Below the pieces are notes generated by a model that was not told the origin of the DNA, did not search any database, and saw only the letters and a program-made list of their open reading frames with translations. Of a stretch of 64,000 nt of DNA, positions 24,824-39,204 are shown one piece after another; within the stretch, counting starts at the first letter, position 1, and the number at the start of each line of letters is the position of its first letter. This DNA comes from Luidia sarsii (taxonomy: Eukaryota > Echinodermata > Asteroidea > Paxillosida > Luidiidae), in NCBI GenBank assembly GCA_949987565.1, contig OX465103.1:14800774-14864773 (forward strand), written 5' to 3'. The position numbers were made by a program, and so were the translations under genes.

Positions 24824-25773
24824 ACACTCTCAGAGATGTGAAGAAAAGAGTAGAAGGAAAACTGGCAAGAATCTTTACTTGATCCTGAAACAAGGATAAC
24901 ACCCCCTTTTACAGGACCAATTGCAAAGGCGGGGGTCACGAGGCCAGGCGGAAAAAGGGTTTCCTTCCCCGAAAAGGCTTTTGACGGCCTCCAACAAACC
25001 ACCGACATCACACCGACAGCACACCAACAGCACATCAACAGCACATAGACAGCACACCGACAGCACACCGACAGCACACCTACAGCACTCAGACAGCACC
25101 CCGACACCACCCCGACACCACTCCGACAGCACAACGACAGCACTCCGAGAGCTCACCGACAGCACACCAACAGCACACTAATGACAGCATACCAACAACC
25201 CACCGCCAGAACGACAGCACACCGACACTACATCGACCATAAAGCGACAGCACACTGACATTCCACCCACAGCACACCGTCACCCCACACACTCTCAGAG
25301 AAGTGAAGAAAAGAGAAGAAGGAAAACTGGCAAGAACCTTTGCTTAATCCTGAAACAAGGATAACACCCCCTTTCACAGGACCAATTGCAAAGGCGGGGG
25401 TCACGAGGCCAGGCGGAAAAAGGGTTTCCTTCCCCCTAAAGGCTTTTTACGGCCTCCAACAAACCACCGACAGCACACCAACAGCACACTAATGACAGCA
25501 TACCAACAACCCACCGTCAGCACGACAGCACACCGACACTGCATCGACCATACTGCGACAGCACAACGAAAGCACACAGACAGCACACCAACAGGGAACC
25601 GACAAGCAAACCGATGGCCCACCGACAGCACACCAACAGCACACTGACAGCATACCAACAACCCACCATCAGCACGACAGCACACTGACACTACATCGAC
25701 CATACAGCGACAGCACACCCAAAGCACACAGACAGCACACTGACATTCCACCCACGGCACGCCGACACCCCAC
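24824..25773 (+). repeat. 950-bp dimer, copy 2
   Basis: Anchors 24921 and 25386, exactly 950 bp after copy 1. Differences include CCCCAACACC to CCCCGACACC (24,172/25,122). The second unit type, 132 bp (12 x 11) shorter than a 617-bp C unit, recurs at anchors 27288 and 29193 inside the next HOR. Confidence 0.87.
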
Positions 25774-27675
25774 ACACTCTCAGAGATGTGAAGAAAAGAG
25801 TAGAAGGAAAACTGGCAAGAATCTTTACTTGATCCTGAAACAAGGATAACACCCCCTTTTACAGGACCAATTGCAAAGGCGGGGGTCACGAGGCCAGGCG
25901 GAAAAAGGGTTTCCTTCCCCCAAAAGGCTTTTGACGGCCTCCAACAAACCACCGACAGCACACCGACATCACACCGACAGCACACCAACAGCACACCGAC
26001 AGCACACCGACAGCACACCGACACTGCATCGACCATACTGCGACAGCACAACGAAAGCACACAGAGAGCAAACCAACAGCGAACCGACAATCAAACCGAT
26101 GGCCCACCGACAGCACACCAACAGCACACTGACAGCATACCAACAACCCACCATCAGCACGACAGCACACTGACACTACATCGACCATACAGCGACAGCA
26201 CACCCAAAGCACACAGACAGCACACTGACATTCCACCCACAGCACGCCGACACCCCACACACTCTCAGAGAAGTGAAGAAAAGAGTAGAAGGAAAACTGG
26301 CAAGAATCTTTACTTGATCCTGAAACAAGGATAACACCCCCTTTTACAGGACCAATTGCAAAGGCGGGGGTCACGAGGCCAGGCGGAAAAAGGGTTTCCT
26401 TCCCCCAAAAAGGCTTTTGACGGCCTCCAACAAACCACCGAGAGCACACCGACATCACACCGACAGCACACCAATAGCACACCGACAGCACACCGACACT
26501 GCATCGACCATACTGCGACAGCACAACGTAAGCACACAGACAGCACACCAACAGCGAACCGACAAGCAAACCGATGGCCCACAGACAGCACACCAACAGC
26601 ACACTGACAGCATACCAACAACCCACCATCAGCACGACAGCACACTGACACTCGTACATCGACCATACAGCGACAGCACACCCAAAGCACACAGACAGCA
26701 CACTGACATTCCACCCACAGCACGCCGACACCCCACACACTCTCAGAGAAGTGAAGAAAAGAGTAGAAGGAAAACTGGCAAGAATCTTTGCTTGATCCTG
26801 AAACAAGGATAACACCCCCTTTTACAGGACCAATTGCAAAGGCGGGGGTCACGAGGCCAGGCGGAAAAAGGGTTTCCTTCCCCCAAAAGGCTTTTGACGG
26901 CCTCCAACAAACCACCGACATCACACCGACAGCACACCAACAGCACATAGACAGCACACCGACAGCACACCGACAGCACACCGACAGCACTCAGACAGCA
27001 CCCCGACACCACCCCGACACCACTCCGACAGCACACTGACAGCACTCCGAGAGCTCACCGACAGCACACCAACAGCACACTAATGACACCATACCAACAA
27101 CCCACCGTCAGCACGACAGCACACCGACACTACATCGACCATACAGCGACAGCACACTGACATTCCACCCACAGCACACCGTCACCCCACACACTCTCAG
27201 AGAAGTGAAGAAAAGAGAAGAAGGAAAACTGGCAAGAACCTTTGCTTAATCCTGAAACAAGGATAACACCCCCTTTCACAGGACCAATTGCAAAGGCGGG
27301 GGTCACGAGGCCAGGCGGAAAAAGGGTTTCCTTCCCCCTAAAGGCTTTTTACGGCCTCCAACAAACCACCGACAGCACACCAACAGCACACTAATGACAG
27401 CATACCAACAACCCACCGTCAGCACGACAGCACACCGACACTGCATCGACCATACTGCGACAGCACAACGAAAGCACACAGACAGCACACCAACAGGGAA
27501 CCGACAAGCAAACCGATGGCCCACCGACAGCACACCAACAGCACACTGACAGCATACCAACAACCCACCATCAGCACGACAGCACACTGACACTACATCG
27601 ACCATACAGCGACAGCACACCCAAAGCACACAGACAGCACACTGACATTCCACCCACGGCACGCCGACACCCCAC
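25774..27675 (+). repeat. 1,905-bp 4-unit HOR, copy 1 (1,902 bp)
   Basis: Anchors 25871, 26356, 26834 and 27288, with lengths 485, 478, 454 and 485. It is 3 bp shorter than copy 2 because its first unit lacks the CGT triplet (CACTACATCG near 26,175 against CACTCGTACATCG near 28,077). It also has the private variants CACAGAGAGC and CAAACCAACAGCG near 26,062-26,080. Confidence 0.88.
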
Positions 27676-29580
27676 ACACTCTCAGAGATGTGAAGAAAAG
27701 AGTAGAAGGAAAACTGGCAAGAATCTTTACTTGATCCTGAAACAAGGATAACACCCCCTTTTACAGGACCAATTGCAAAGGCGGGGGTCACGAGGCCAGG
27801 CGGAAAAAGGGTTTCCTTCCCCCAAAAGGCTTTTGACGGCCTCCAACAAACCACCGACAGCACACCGACATCACACCGACAGCACACCAACAGCACACCG
27901 ACAGCACACCGACAGCACACCGACACTGCATCGACCATACTGCGACAGCACAACGAAAGCACACAGACAGCAAACCAACAGCGAACCGACAATCAAACCG
28001 ATGGCCCACCGACAGCACACCAACAGCACACTGACAGCATACCAACAACCCACCATCAGCACGACAGCACACTGACACTCGTACATCGACCATACAGCGA
28101 CAGCACACCCAAAGCACACAGACAGCACACTGACATTCCACCCACAGCACGCCGACACCCCACACACTCTCAGAGAAGTGAAGAAAAGAGTAGAAGGAAA
28201 ACTGGCAAGAATCTTTACTTGATCCTGAAACAAGGATAACACCCCCTTTTACAGGACCAATTGCAAAGGCGGGGGTCACGAGGCCAGGCGGAAAAAGGGT
28301 TTCCTTCCCCCAAAAAGGCTTTTGACGGCCTCCAACAAACCACCGAGAGCACACCGACATCACACCGACAGCACACCAATAGCACACCGACAGCACACCG
28401 ACACTGCATCGACCATACTGCGACAGCACAACGTAAGCACACAGACAGCACACCAACAGCGAACCGACAAGCAAACCGATGGCCCACAGACAGCACACCA
28501 ACAGCACACTGACAGCATACCAACAACCCACCATCAGCACGACAGCACACTGACACTCGTACATCGACCATACAGCGACAGCACACCCAAAGCACACAGA
28601 CAGCACACTGACATTCCACCCACAGCACGCCGACACCCCACACACTCTCAGAGAAGTGAAGAAAAGAGTAGAAGGAAAACTGGCAAGAATCTTTGCTTGA
28701 TCCTGAAACAAGGATAACACCCCCTTTTACAGGACCAATTGCAAAGGCGGGGGTCACGAGGCCAGGCGGAAAAAGGGTTTCCTTCCCCCAAAAGGCTTTT
28801 GACGGCCTCCAACAAACCACCGACATCACACCGACAGCACACCAACAGCACATAGACAGCACACCGACAGCACACCGACAGCACACCGACAGCACTCAGA
28901 CAGCACCCCGACACCACCCCGACACCACTCCGACAGCACACTGACAGCACTCCGAGAGCTCACCGACAGCACACCAACAGCACACTAATGACACCATACC
29001 AACAACCCACCGTCAGCACGACAGCACACCGACACTACATCGACCATACAGCGACAGCACACTGACATTCCACCCACAGCACACCGTCACCCCACACACT
29101 CTCAGAGAAGTGAAGAAAAGAGAAGAAGGAAAACTGGCAAGAACCTTTGCTTAATCCTGAAACAAGGATAACACCCCCTTTCACAGGACCAATTGCAAAG
29201 GCGGGGGTCACGAGGCCAGGCGGAAAAAGGGTTTCCTTCCCCCTAAAGGCTTTTTACGGCCTCCAACAAACCACCGACAGCACACCAACAGCACACTAAT
29301 GACAGCATACCAACAACCCACCGTCAGCACGACAGCACACCGACACTGCATCGACCATACTGCGACAGCACAACGAAAGCACACAGACAGCACACCAACA
29401 GGGAACCGACAAGCAAACCGATGGCCCACCGACAGCACACCAACAGCACACTGACAGCATACCAACAACCCACCATCAGCACGACAGCACACTGACACTA
29501 CATCGACCATACAGCGACAGCACACCCAAAGCACACAGACAGCACACTGACATTCCACCCACGGCACGCCGACACCCCAC
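27676..29580 (+). repeat. 1,905-bp 4-unit HOR, copy 2
   Basis: Anchors 27773, 28261, 28739 and 29193, with lengths 488, 478, 454 and 485. I found no length difference from copy 3 over the first two units. Confidence 0.9.
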
Positions 29581-30989
29581 ACACTCTCAGAGATGTGAAG
29601 AAAAGAGTAGAAGGAAAACTGGCAAGAATCTTTACTTGATCCTGAAACAAGGATAACACCCCCTTTTACAGGACCAATTGCAAAGGCGGGGGTCACGAGG
29701 CCAGGCGGAAAAAGGGTTTCCTTCCCCCAAAAGGCTTTTGACGGCCTCCAACAAACCACCGACAGCACACCGACATCACACCGACAGCACACCAACAGCA
29801 CACCGACAGCACACCGACAGCACACCGACACTGCATCGACCATACTGCGACAGCACAACGAAAGCACACAGACAGCAAACCAACAGCGAACCGACAATCA
29901 AACCGATGGCCCACCGACAGCACACCAACAGCACACTGACAGCATACCAACAACCCACCATCAGCACGACAGCACACTGACACTCGTACATCGACCATAC
30001 AGCGACAGCACACCCAAAGCACACAGACAGCACACTGACATTCCACCCACAGCACGCCGACACCCCACACACTCTCAGAGAAGTGAAGAAAAGAGTAGAA
30101 GGAAAACTGGCAAGAATCTTTACTTGATCCTGAAACAAGGATAACACCCCCTTTTACAGGACCAATTGCAAAGGCGGGGGTCACGAGGCCAGGCGGAAAA
30201 AGGGTTTCCTTCCCCCAAAAAGGCTTTTGACGGCCTCCAACAAACCACCGAGAGCACACCGACATCACACCGACAGCACACCAATAGCACACCGACAGCA
30301 CACCGACACTGCATCGACCATACTGCGACAGCACAACGTAAGCACACAGACAGCACACCAACAGCGAACCGACAAGCAAACCGATGGCCCACAGACAGCA
30401 CACCAACAGCACACTGACAGCATACCAACAACCCACCATCAGCACGACAGCACACTGACACTCGTACATCGACCATACAGCGACAGCACACCCAAAGCAC
30501 ACAGACAGCACACTGACATTCCACCCACAGCACGCCGACACCCCACACACTCTCAGAGAAGTGAAGAAAAGAGTAGAAGGAAAACTGGCAAGAATCTTTG
30601 CTTGATCCTGAAACAAGGATAACACCCCCTTTTACAGGACCAATTGCAAAGGCGGGGGTCACGAGGCCAGGCGGAAAAAGGGTTTCCTTCCCCCAAAAGG
30701 CTTTTGACGGCCTCCAACAAACCACCGACATCACACCGACAGCACACCAACAGCACATAGACAGCACACCGACAGCACACCGACAGCACTCAGACAGCAC
30801 CCCGACACCACCCCGACACCACTCCGACAGAACACTGACAGCACTCCGAGAGCTCACCGACAGCACACCAACAGCACACTAATGACACCATACCAACAAC
30901 CCACCGTCAGCACGACAGCACACCGACACTACATCGACCATACAGCGACAGCACACTGACATTCCACCCACAGCACACCGTCACCCCAC
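29581..30989 (+). repeat. 1,905-bp 4-unit HOR, copy 3 (three units)
   Basis: Anchors 29678, 30166 and 30644, with lengths 488, 478 and 443. The third unit is one 11-mer shorter than in copies 1 and 2 and has a private CGACAGAACAC near 30,826. The fourth unit is replaced by the first unit of the next HOR. Confidence 0.87.
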
Positions 30990-33900
30990 ACACTCTCAGA
31001 GAAGTGAAGAAAAGAGAAGAAGGAAAACTGGCAAGAACCTTTGCTTAATCCTGAAACAAGGATAACACCCCCTTTCACAGGACCAATTGCAAAGGCGGGG
31101 GTCACGAGGCCAGGCGGAAAAAGGGTTTCCTTCCCCCTAAAGGCTTTTTACGGCCTCCAACAAACCACAGACAGCACACCGACATCACACAGACAGCACA
31201 CCGACATCACACCGACAGCACACCGACAGCACACCGAAAGCACACTGACAGCACACCTACAGCACACAGACAGCACCCGACACCACTCCGAGATCTCACC
31301 GACAGCACACCAACAGCACACTAATGACAGCATACCAACAACCCACCGTCAGCACGACAGCACACCGACACTGCATCGACCATACAACGACAGCACAACG
31401 AAAGCACACAGACAGCACACCAACAGCGAACCGACAAGCACACCGCTGGCCCACCGACAGCACACCAACAGCACACTGACAGCATACCAACAACCCACCA
31501 TCAGCACGACAGCACACTGACACTCGTACATCGACCATACAGCGACAGCACACCCAAAGCACACAGACAGCACACTGACATTCCACCCACAGCACGCCGA
31601 CACCCCACACACTCTCAGAGAAGTGAAGAAAAGAGTAGAAGGAAAACTGGCAAGAATCTTTGCTTGATCCTGAAACAAGGATAACACCCCCTTTTACAGG
31701 ACCAATTGCAAAGGCGGGGGTCACGAGGCCAGGCGGAAAAAGGGTTTCCTTCCCCCAAAAGGCTTTTGACGGCCTCCAACAAACCACCGACAGCACACCG
31801 ACATCACACCGACAGCACACCAACAGCACACCGACAGCACACCGACAGCACACCGACACTGCATCGACCATACTGCGACAGCACAACGAAAGCACACAGA
31901 CAGCACACCAACAGCGAACCGACAAGCACACCGATGGCCCACCGACAGCACACCAACAGCACACTGACAGCATACCAACAACCCACCATCAGCACGACAG
32001 CACACTGACACTACATCGACCATACAGCGACAGCACACCCAAAGCACACAGACAGCACACTGACATTCCACCCACAGCACGCCGACACCCCACACACTCT
32101 CAGAGAAGTGAAGAAAAGAGTAGAAGGAAAACTGGCAAGAATCTTTGCTTGATCCTGAAACAAAGATAACACCCCCTTTTACAGGACCAATTGCAAAGGC
32201 GGGGGTCACGAGGCCAGGCGGAAAAAGGGTTTCCTTCCCCCAAAAGGCTTTTGACGGCCTCCAACAAACCACCGACATCACACCGACAGCACACCAACAG
32301 CACACCAACAGCACATAGACAGCACACCGACAGCACACCGACAGCACACCTACAGCACTCAGACAGCACCCCGACACCACCCCGACACCACTCCGACAGC
32401 ACACTGACAGCACTCCGAGAGCTCACCGAAAGCACACCAACAGCACACTAATGACACCATACCAACAACCCACCGTCAGCACGACAGCACACCGACACTA
32501 CATCGACCATACAGCGACAGCACACTGACATTCCACCCACAGCACACCGTCACCCCACACACTCTCAGAGAAGTGAAGAAAAGAGAAGAAGGAAAACTGG
32601 CAAGAACCTTTGCTTAATCCTGAAACAAGGATAACACCCCCTTTCACAGGACCAATTGCAAAGGCGGGGGTCACGAGGCCAGGCGGAAAAAGGGTTTCCT
32701 TCCCCCTAAAGGCTTTTTACGGCCTCCAACAAACCACAGACAGCACACCGACATCACACAGACAGCACACCGACATCAGACCGACAGCACACCGACAGCA
32801 CACCGAAAGCACACTGACAGCACACCTACAGCACACAGACAGCACCCGACACCACTCCGAGATCTCACTGACAGCACACCAACAGCACACTAATGACAGC
32901 ATACCAACAACCCACCGTCAGCACGACAGCACACCGACACTGCATCGACCATACAACGACAGCACAACGAAAGCACACAGACAGCACACCAACAGCGAAC
33001 CGACAAGCACACCGATGGCCCACCGACAGCACACCAACAGCACACTGACAGCATACCAACAACCCCCCATCAGCACGACAGCACACTGACACTACATCGA
33101 CCATACAGCGACAGCACACCCAAAGCACACAGACAGCACACTGACATTCCACCCACAGCACGCCGACACCCCACACACTCTCAGAGAAGTGAAGAAAAGA
33201 GTAGAAGGAAAACTGGCAAGAATCTTTACTTGATCCTGAAACAAGGATAACACCCCCTTTTACAGGACCAATTGCAAAGGCGGGGGTCACGAGGCCAGGC
33301 GGAAAAAGGGTTTCCTTCCCCCAAAAAGGCTTTTGACGGCCTCCAACAAACCACCGAGAGCACACCGACATCACACCGACAGCACACCAACAGCACACCG
33401 ACAGCACACCGACACTGCATCGACCATACTGCGACAGCACAACGTAAGCACACAGACAGCACACCAACAGCGAACCGACAAGCAAACCGATGGCCCACCG
33501 ACAGCACACCAACAGGACACTGACAGCATACCAACAACCCACCATCAGCACGACAGCACACTGACACTCGTACATCGACCATACAGCGACAGCACACCCA
33601 AAGCACACAGACAGCACACTGACATTCCACCCACAGCACGCCGACACCCCACACACTCTCAGAGAAGTGAAGAAAAGAGTAGAAGGAAAACTGGCAAGAA
33701 TCTTTGCTTGATCCTGAAACAAGGATAACACCCCCTTTCACAGGACCAATTGCAAAGGCGGGGGTCACGAGGCCAGGCGGAAAAAGGGTTTCCTTCCCCC
33801 AAAAAGGCTTTTGACGGCCTCCAACAAACCACCGAGAGCACACCGACATCACACCGACAGCACACCAATAGCACACCGACAGCACACCGACACTGCATCG

Positions 33901-34584
33901 ACCATACTGCGACAGCACAACGTAAGCACACAGACAGCACACCAACAGCGAACCGACAAGCAAACCGATGGCCCACAGACAGCACACCAACAGCACACTG
34001 ACAGCATACCAACAACCCACCATCAGCACGACAGCACACTGACACTCGTACATCGACCATACAGCGACAGCACACCCAAAGCACACAGACAGCACACTGA
34101 CATTCCACCCACAGCACGCCGACACCCCACACACTCTCAGAGAAGTGAAGAAAAGAGTAGAAGGAAAACTGGCAAGAATCTTTGCTTGATCCTGAAACAA
34201 GGATAACACCCCCTTTTACAGGACCAATTGCAAAGGCGGGGGTCACGAGGCCAGGCGGAAAAAGGGTTTCCTTCCCCCAAAAGGCTTTTGACGGCCTCCA
34301 ACAAACCACCGACATCACACCGACAGCACACCAACAGCACATAGACAGCACACCGACAGCACACCGACAGCACACCGACAGCACTCAGACAGCACCCCGA
34401 CACCACCCCGACACCACTCCGACAGCACACTGACAGCACTCCGAGAGCTCACCGACAGCACACCAACAGCACACTAATGACACCATACCAACAACCCACC
34501 GTCAGCACGACAGCACACCGACACTACATCGACCATACAGCGACAGCACACTGACATTCCACCCACAGCACACCGTCACCCCAC
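30990..34584 (+). repeat. 3,595-bp 7-unit HOR, copy 1
   Basis: Anchors 31087, 31706, 32191, 32656, 33272, 33750 and 34228, with lengths 619, 485, 465, 616, 478, 478 and 454. Marker variants repeated 3,595 bp later are CACACCGCTGGCC (about 31,441/35,036), AACAAAGATAAC (about 32,160/35,755), GACATCAGACCG (about 32,771/36,366) and CAACAGGACAC (about 33,511/37,106). Confidence 0.9.
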
Positions 34585-37247
34585 ACACTCTCAGAGAAGT
34601 GAAGAAAAGAGAAGAAGGAAAACTGGCAAGAACCTTTGCTTAATCCTGAAACAAGGATAACACCCCCTTTCACAGGACCAATTGCAAAGGCGGGGGTCAC
34701 GAGGCCAGGCGGAAAAAGGGTTTCCTTCCCCCTAAAGGCTTTTTACGGCCTCCAACAAACCACAGACAGCACACCGACATCACACAGACAGCACACCGAC
34801 ATCACACCGACAGCACACCGACAGCACACCGAAAGCACACTGACAGCACACCTACAGCACACAGACAGCACCCGACACCACTCCGAGATCTCACCGACAG
34901 CACACCAACAGCACACTAATGACAGCATACCAACAACCCACCGTCAGCACGACAGCACACCGACACTGCATCGACCATACAACGACAGCACAACGAAAGC
35001 ACACAGACAGCACACCAACAGCGAACCGACAAGCACACCGCTGGCCCACCGACAGCACACCAACAGCACACTGACAGCATACCAACAACCCACCATCAGC
35101 ACGACAGCACACTGACACTCGTACATCGACCATACAGCGACAGCACACCCAAAGCACACAGACAGCACACTGACATTCCACCCACAGCACGCCGACACCC
35201 CACACACTCTCAGAGAAGTGAAGAAAAGAGTAGAAGGAAAACTGGCAAGAATCTTTGCTTGATCCTGAAACAAGGATAACACCCCCTTTTACAGGACCAA
35301 TTGCAAAGGCGGGGGTCACGAGGCCAGGCGGAAAAAGGGTTTCCTTCCCCCAAAAGGCTTTTGACGGCCTCCAACAAACCACCGACAGCACACCGACATC
35401 ACACCGACAGCACACCAACAGCACACCGACAGCACACCGACAGCACACCGACACTGCATCGACCATACTGCGACAGCACAACGAAAGCACACAGACAGCA
35501 CACCAACAGCGAACCGACAAGCACACCGATGGCCCACCGACAGCACACCAACAGCACACTGACAGCATACCAACAACCCACCATCAGCACGACAGCACAC
35601 TGACACTACATCGACCATACAGCGACAGCACACCCAAAGCACACAGACAGCACACTGACATTCCACCCACAGCACGCCGACACCCCACACACTCTCAGAG
35701 AAGTGAAGAAAAGAGTAGAAGGAAAACTGGCAAGAATCTTTGCTTGATCCTGAAACAAAGATAACACCCCCTTTTACAGGACCAATTGCAAAGGCGGGGG
35801 TCACGAGGCCAGGCGGAAAAAGGGTTTCCTTCCCCCAAAAGGCTTTTGACGGCCTCCAACAAACCACCGACATCACACCGACAGCACACCAACAGCACAC
35901 CAACAGCACATAGACAGCACACCGACAGCACACCGACAGCACACCTACAGCACTCAGACAGCACCCCGACACCACCCCGACACCACTCCGACAGCACACT
36001 GACAGCACTCCGAGAGCTCACCGACAGCACACCAACAGCACACTAATGACACCATACCAACAACCCACCGTCAGCACGACAGCACACCGACACTACATCG
36101 ACCATACAGCGACAGCACACTGACATTCCACCCACAGCACACCGTCACCCCACACACTCTCAGAGAAGTGAAGAAAAGAGAAGAAGGAAAACTGGCAAGA
36201 ACCTTTGCTTAATCCTGAAACAAGGATAACACCCCCTTTCACAGGACCAATTGCAAAGGCGGGGGTCACGAGGCCAGGCGGAAAAAGGGTTTCCTTCCCC
36301 CTAAAGGCTTTTTACGGCCTCCAACAAACCACAGACAGCACACCGACATCACACAGACAGCACACCGACATCAGACCGACAGCACACCGACAGCACACCG
36401 AAAGCACACTGACAGCACACCTACAGCACACAGACAGCACCCGACACCACTCCGAGATCTCACCGACAGCACACCAACAGCACACTAATGACAGCATACC
36501 AACAACCCACCGTCAGCACGACAGCACACCGACACTGCATCGACCATACAACGACAGCACAACGAAAGCACACAGACAGCACACCAACAGCGAACCGACA
36601 AGCACACCGATGGCCCACCGACAGCACACCAACAGCACACTGACAGCATACCAACAACCCACCATCAGCACGACAGCACACTGACACTACATCGACCATA
36701 CAGCGACAGCACACCCAAAGCACACAGACAGCACACTGACATTCCACCCACAGCACGCCGACACCCCACACACTCTCAGAGAAGTGAAGAAAAGAGTAGA
36801 AGGAAAACTGGCAAGAATCTTTACTTGATCCTGAAACAAGGATAACACCCCCTTTTACAGGACCAATTGCAAAGGCGGGGGTCACGAGGCCAGGCGGAAA
36901 AAGGGTTTCCTTCCCCCAAAAAGGCTTTTGACGGCCTCCAACAAACCACCGAGAGCACACCGACATCACACCGACAGCACACCAACAGCACACCGACAGC
37001 ACACCGACACTGCATCGACCATACTGCGACAGCACAACGTAAGCACACAGACAGCACACCAACAGCGAACCGACAAGCAAACCGATGGCCCACCGACAGC
37101 ACACCAACAGGACACTGACAGCATACCAACAACCCACCATCAGCACGACAGCACACTGACACTCGTACATCGACCATACAGCGACAGCACACCCAAAGCA
37201 CACAGACAGAACACTGACATTCCACCCACAGCACGCCGACACCCCAC
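34585..37247 (+). repeat. 3,595-bp 7-unit HOR, copy 2 (five units)
   Basis: Anchors 34682, 35301, 35786, 36251 and 36867, with lengths 619, 485, 465, 616 and 478, the same as copy 1. Identity continues into the core at anchor 37345, including its unusual pairing of CTTGATCC with CCTTTCACAGG, then ends inside that core, where copy 1 has CCCAAAAAGG and copy 2 has CCCAAAAGG. Confidence 0.9.
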
Positions 37248-38124
37248 ACACTCTCAGAGAAGTGAAGAAAAGAGTAGAAGGAAAACTGGCAAGAATCTTT
37301 GCTTGATCCTGAAACAAGGATAACACCCCCTTTCACAGGACCAATTGCAAAGGCGGGGGTCACGAGGCCAGGCGGAAAAAGGGTTTCCTTCCCCCAAAAG
37401 GCTTTTGACGGCCTCCAACAAACCACCGACATCACACCGACATCACACCGACAGCGCACCAACAGCACATAGACAGCACACCGACAGCACACCGAAAGCA
37501 CAGTGACAGCACACCTACAGCACACAGACAGCACCCCGACACCACTCCGAGAGCTCACCGACAGCACACCAACAGCACACTAATGACAGCATACCAACAA
37601 CCCACCGTCAGCACGACAGCACACCGACACTGCATCGACCATACTGCGACAGCACAACGAAAGCACACAGACAGCACACCAACAGCGAACCGACAAGCAA
37701 ACCGATGGCCCACCGACAGCACACCAACAGCACACTGACAGCATACCAACAACACACCATCAGCACAACAGCACATTGACACTCGTACATCGACCATACA
37801 GCGACAGCACACCCAAAGCACACAGACAGCACACTGACATTCCACCCACAGCACGCCGACACCCCACACACTCTCAGAGAAGTGAAGAAAAGAGTAGAAG
37901 GAAAACTGGCAAGAATCTTTGCTTGATCCTGAAACAAGGATAACACCCCCTTTTACAGGACCAATTGCAAAGGCGGGGGTCACGAGGCCAGGCGGAAAAA
38001 GGGTTTCCTTCCCCCAAAAGGCTTTTGACGGCCTCCAAAAAACCACCGACAGCAGACCGACATCACACCGACAGCACACCAACAGCACACCGACAGCACA
38101 CCGACAGCACACCGACAGCACACC

Positions 38125-38132
38125 TACATGTA
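38125..38132. other. TACATGTA, site 1, 38 kb block
   Basis: The same CCTACATGTACAGC context, in the unit at anchor 37965, directly upstream of the two other insertion types at 38,647 and 39,197. Confidence 0.6.
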
Positions 38133-38646
38133 CAGCACTCAGACAGCACCCCGACACCACTCCGACAGCACACCGACAGCACACCAACAGCACACTGACA
38201 GCATACCAAAAACCCACCGTCAGCACGACAGCACACCGACACCACATCGACCATACAGCGACAGCACACTGACATTCCACCCACAGCACACTGTCACCCC
38301 ACACACTCTCAGAGAAGTGAAGAAAAGAGAAGAAGGAAAACTGGCAAGAACCTTTGCTTAATCCTGAAACAAGGATAACACCCCCTTTCACAGGACCAAT
38401 TGCAAAGGCGGGGGTCACGAGGCCAGGCGGAAAAAGGGTTTCCTTCCCCCAAAAGGCTTTTGACGGCCTCCAACAAACCACCGACATCACACCGACATCA
38501 CACCGACAGCACACCAACAGCACATAGACAGCACACCGACAGCACACCGAAAGCACACTGACAGCACACCTACAGCACACAGACAGCACCCCGACACAAC
38601 TCCGAGAGCTCACCGACAGCACACCATCAGCACACTAATGACAGCA

Positions 38647-38654
38647 TACATGTA
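38647..38654. other. TACATGTA, site 2, 38 kb block
   Basis: The same GCATACATGTACC context, in the unit at anchor 38400. Confidence 0.6.
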
Positions 38655-39196
38655 CCAACAACCCACCATCAGCACGACAGCACACCGACACTGCATCGAC
38701 CATACTGCGACAACACAACGAAAGCACACAGACAGCACACCAACAGCGAACCGACAAGCAAACCGATGGCCCACCGACAGCACACCAACAGCACACTGAC
38801 AGCATACCAACAACCCAACATCAGCACGACAGCACACTGACACTCGTACATCGACCATACAGCGACAGCACACCCAAAGCACACAGACAGCACACTGACA
38901 TTCCACCCACAGCACGCCGACACCCCACACACTCTCAGAGAAGTGAAGAAAAGAGTAGAAGGAAAACTGGCAAGAATCTTTGCTTGATCCTGAAACAAGG
39001 ATAACACCCCCTTTTACAGGACCAATTGCAAAGGCGGGGGTCACGAGGCCAGGCGGAAAAAGGGTTTCCTTCCCCCAAAAGGCTTTTGACAGCCTCCAAC
39101 AAACCACCGACAGCACACCGACATCACACCGACAGCAAACCAACAGCACACCGACAGCACACCGACAGCACACCGACAGCACACCGACAGCACACC

Positions 39197-39204
39197 TACA
39201 AGTA
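39197..39204. other. TACAAGTA variant, 38 kb block
   Basis: The same CCTACAAGTACAGC context, in the unit at anchor 39026. Confidence 0.5.

Noticed and set aside
37555..38622. Longest open frame, 355 codons on the - strand, and hundreds of similar ones on both strands
   Set aside because: It runs through two cores and the minisatellite; the same peptides appear in several frames because of the 11-bp period, and stops are rare for compositional reasons. No start context, domain or frame-specific conservation supports a protein.
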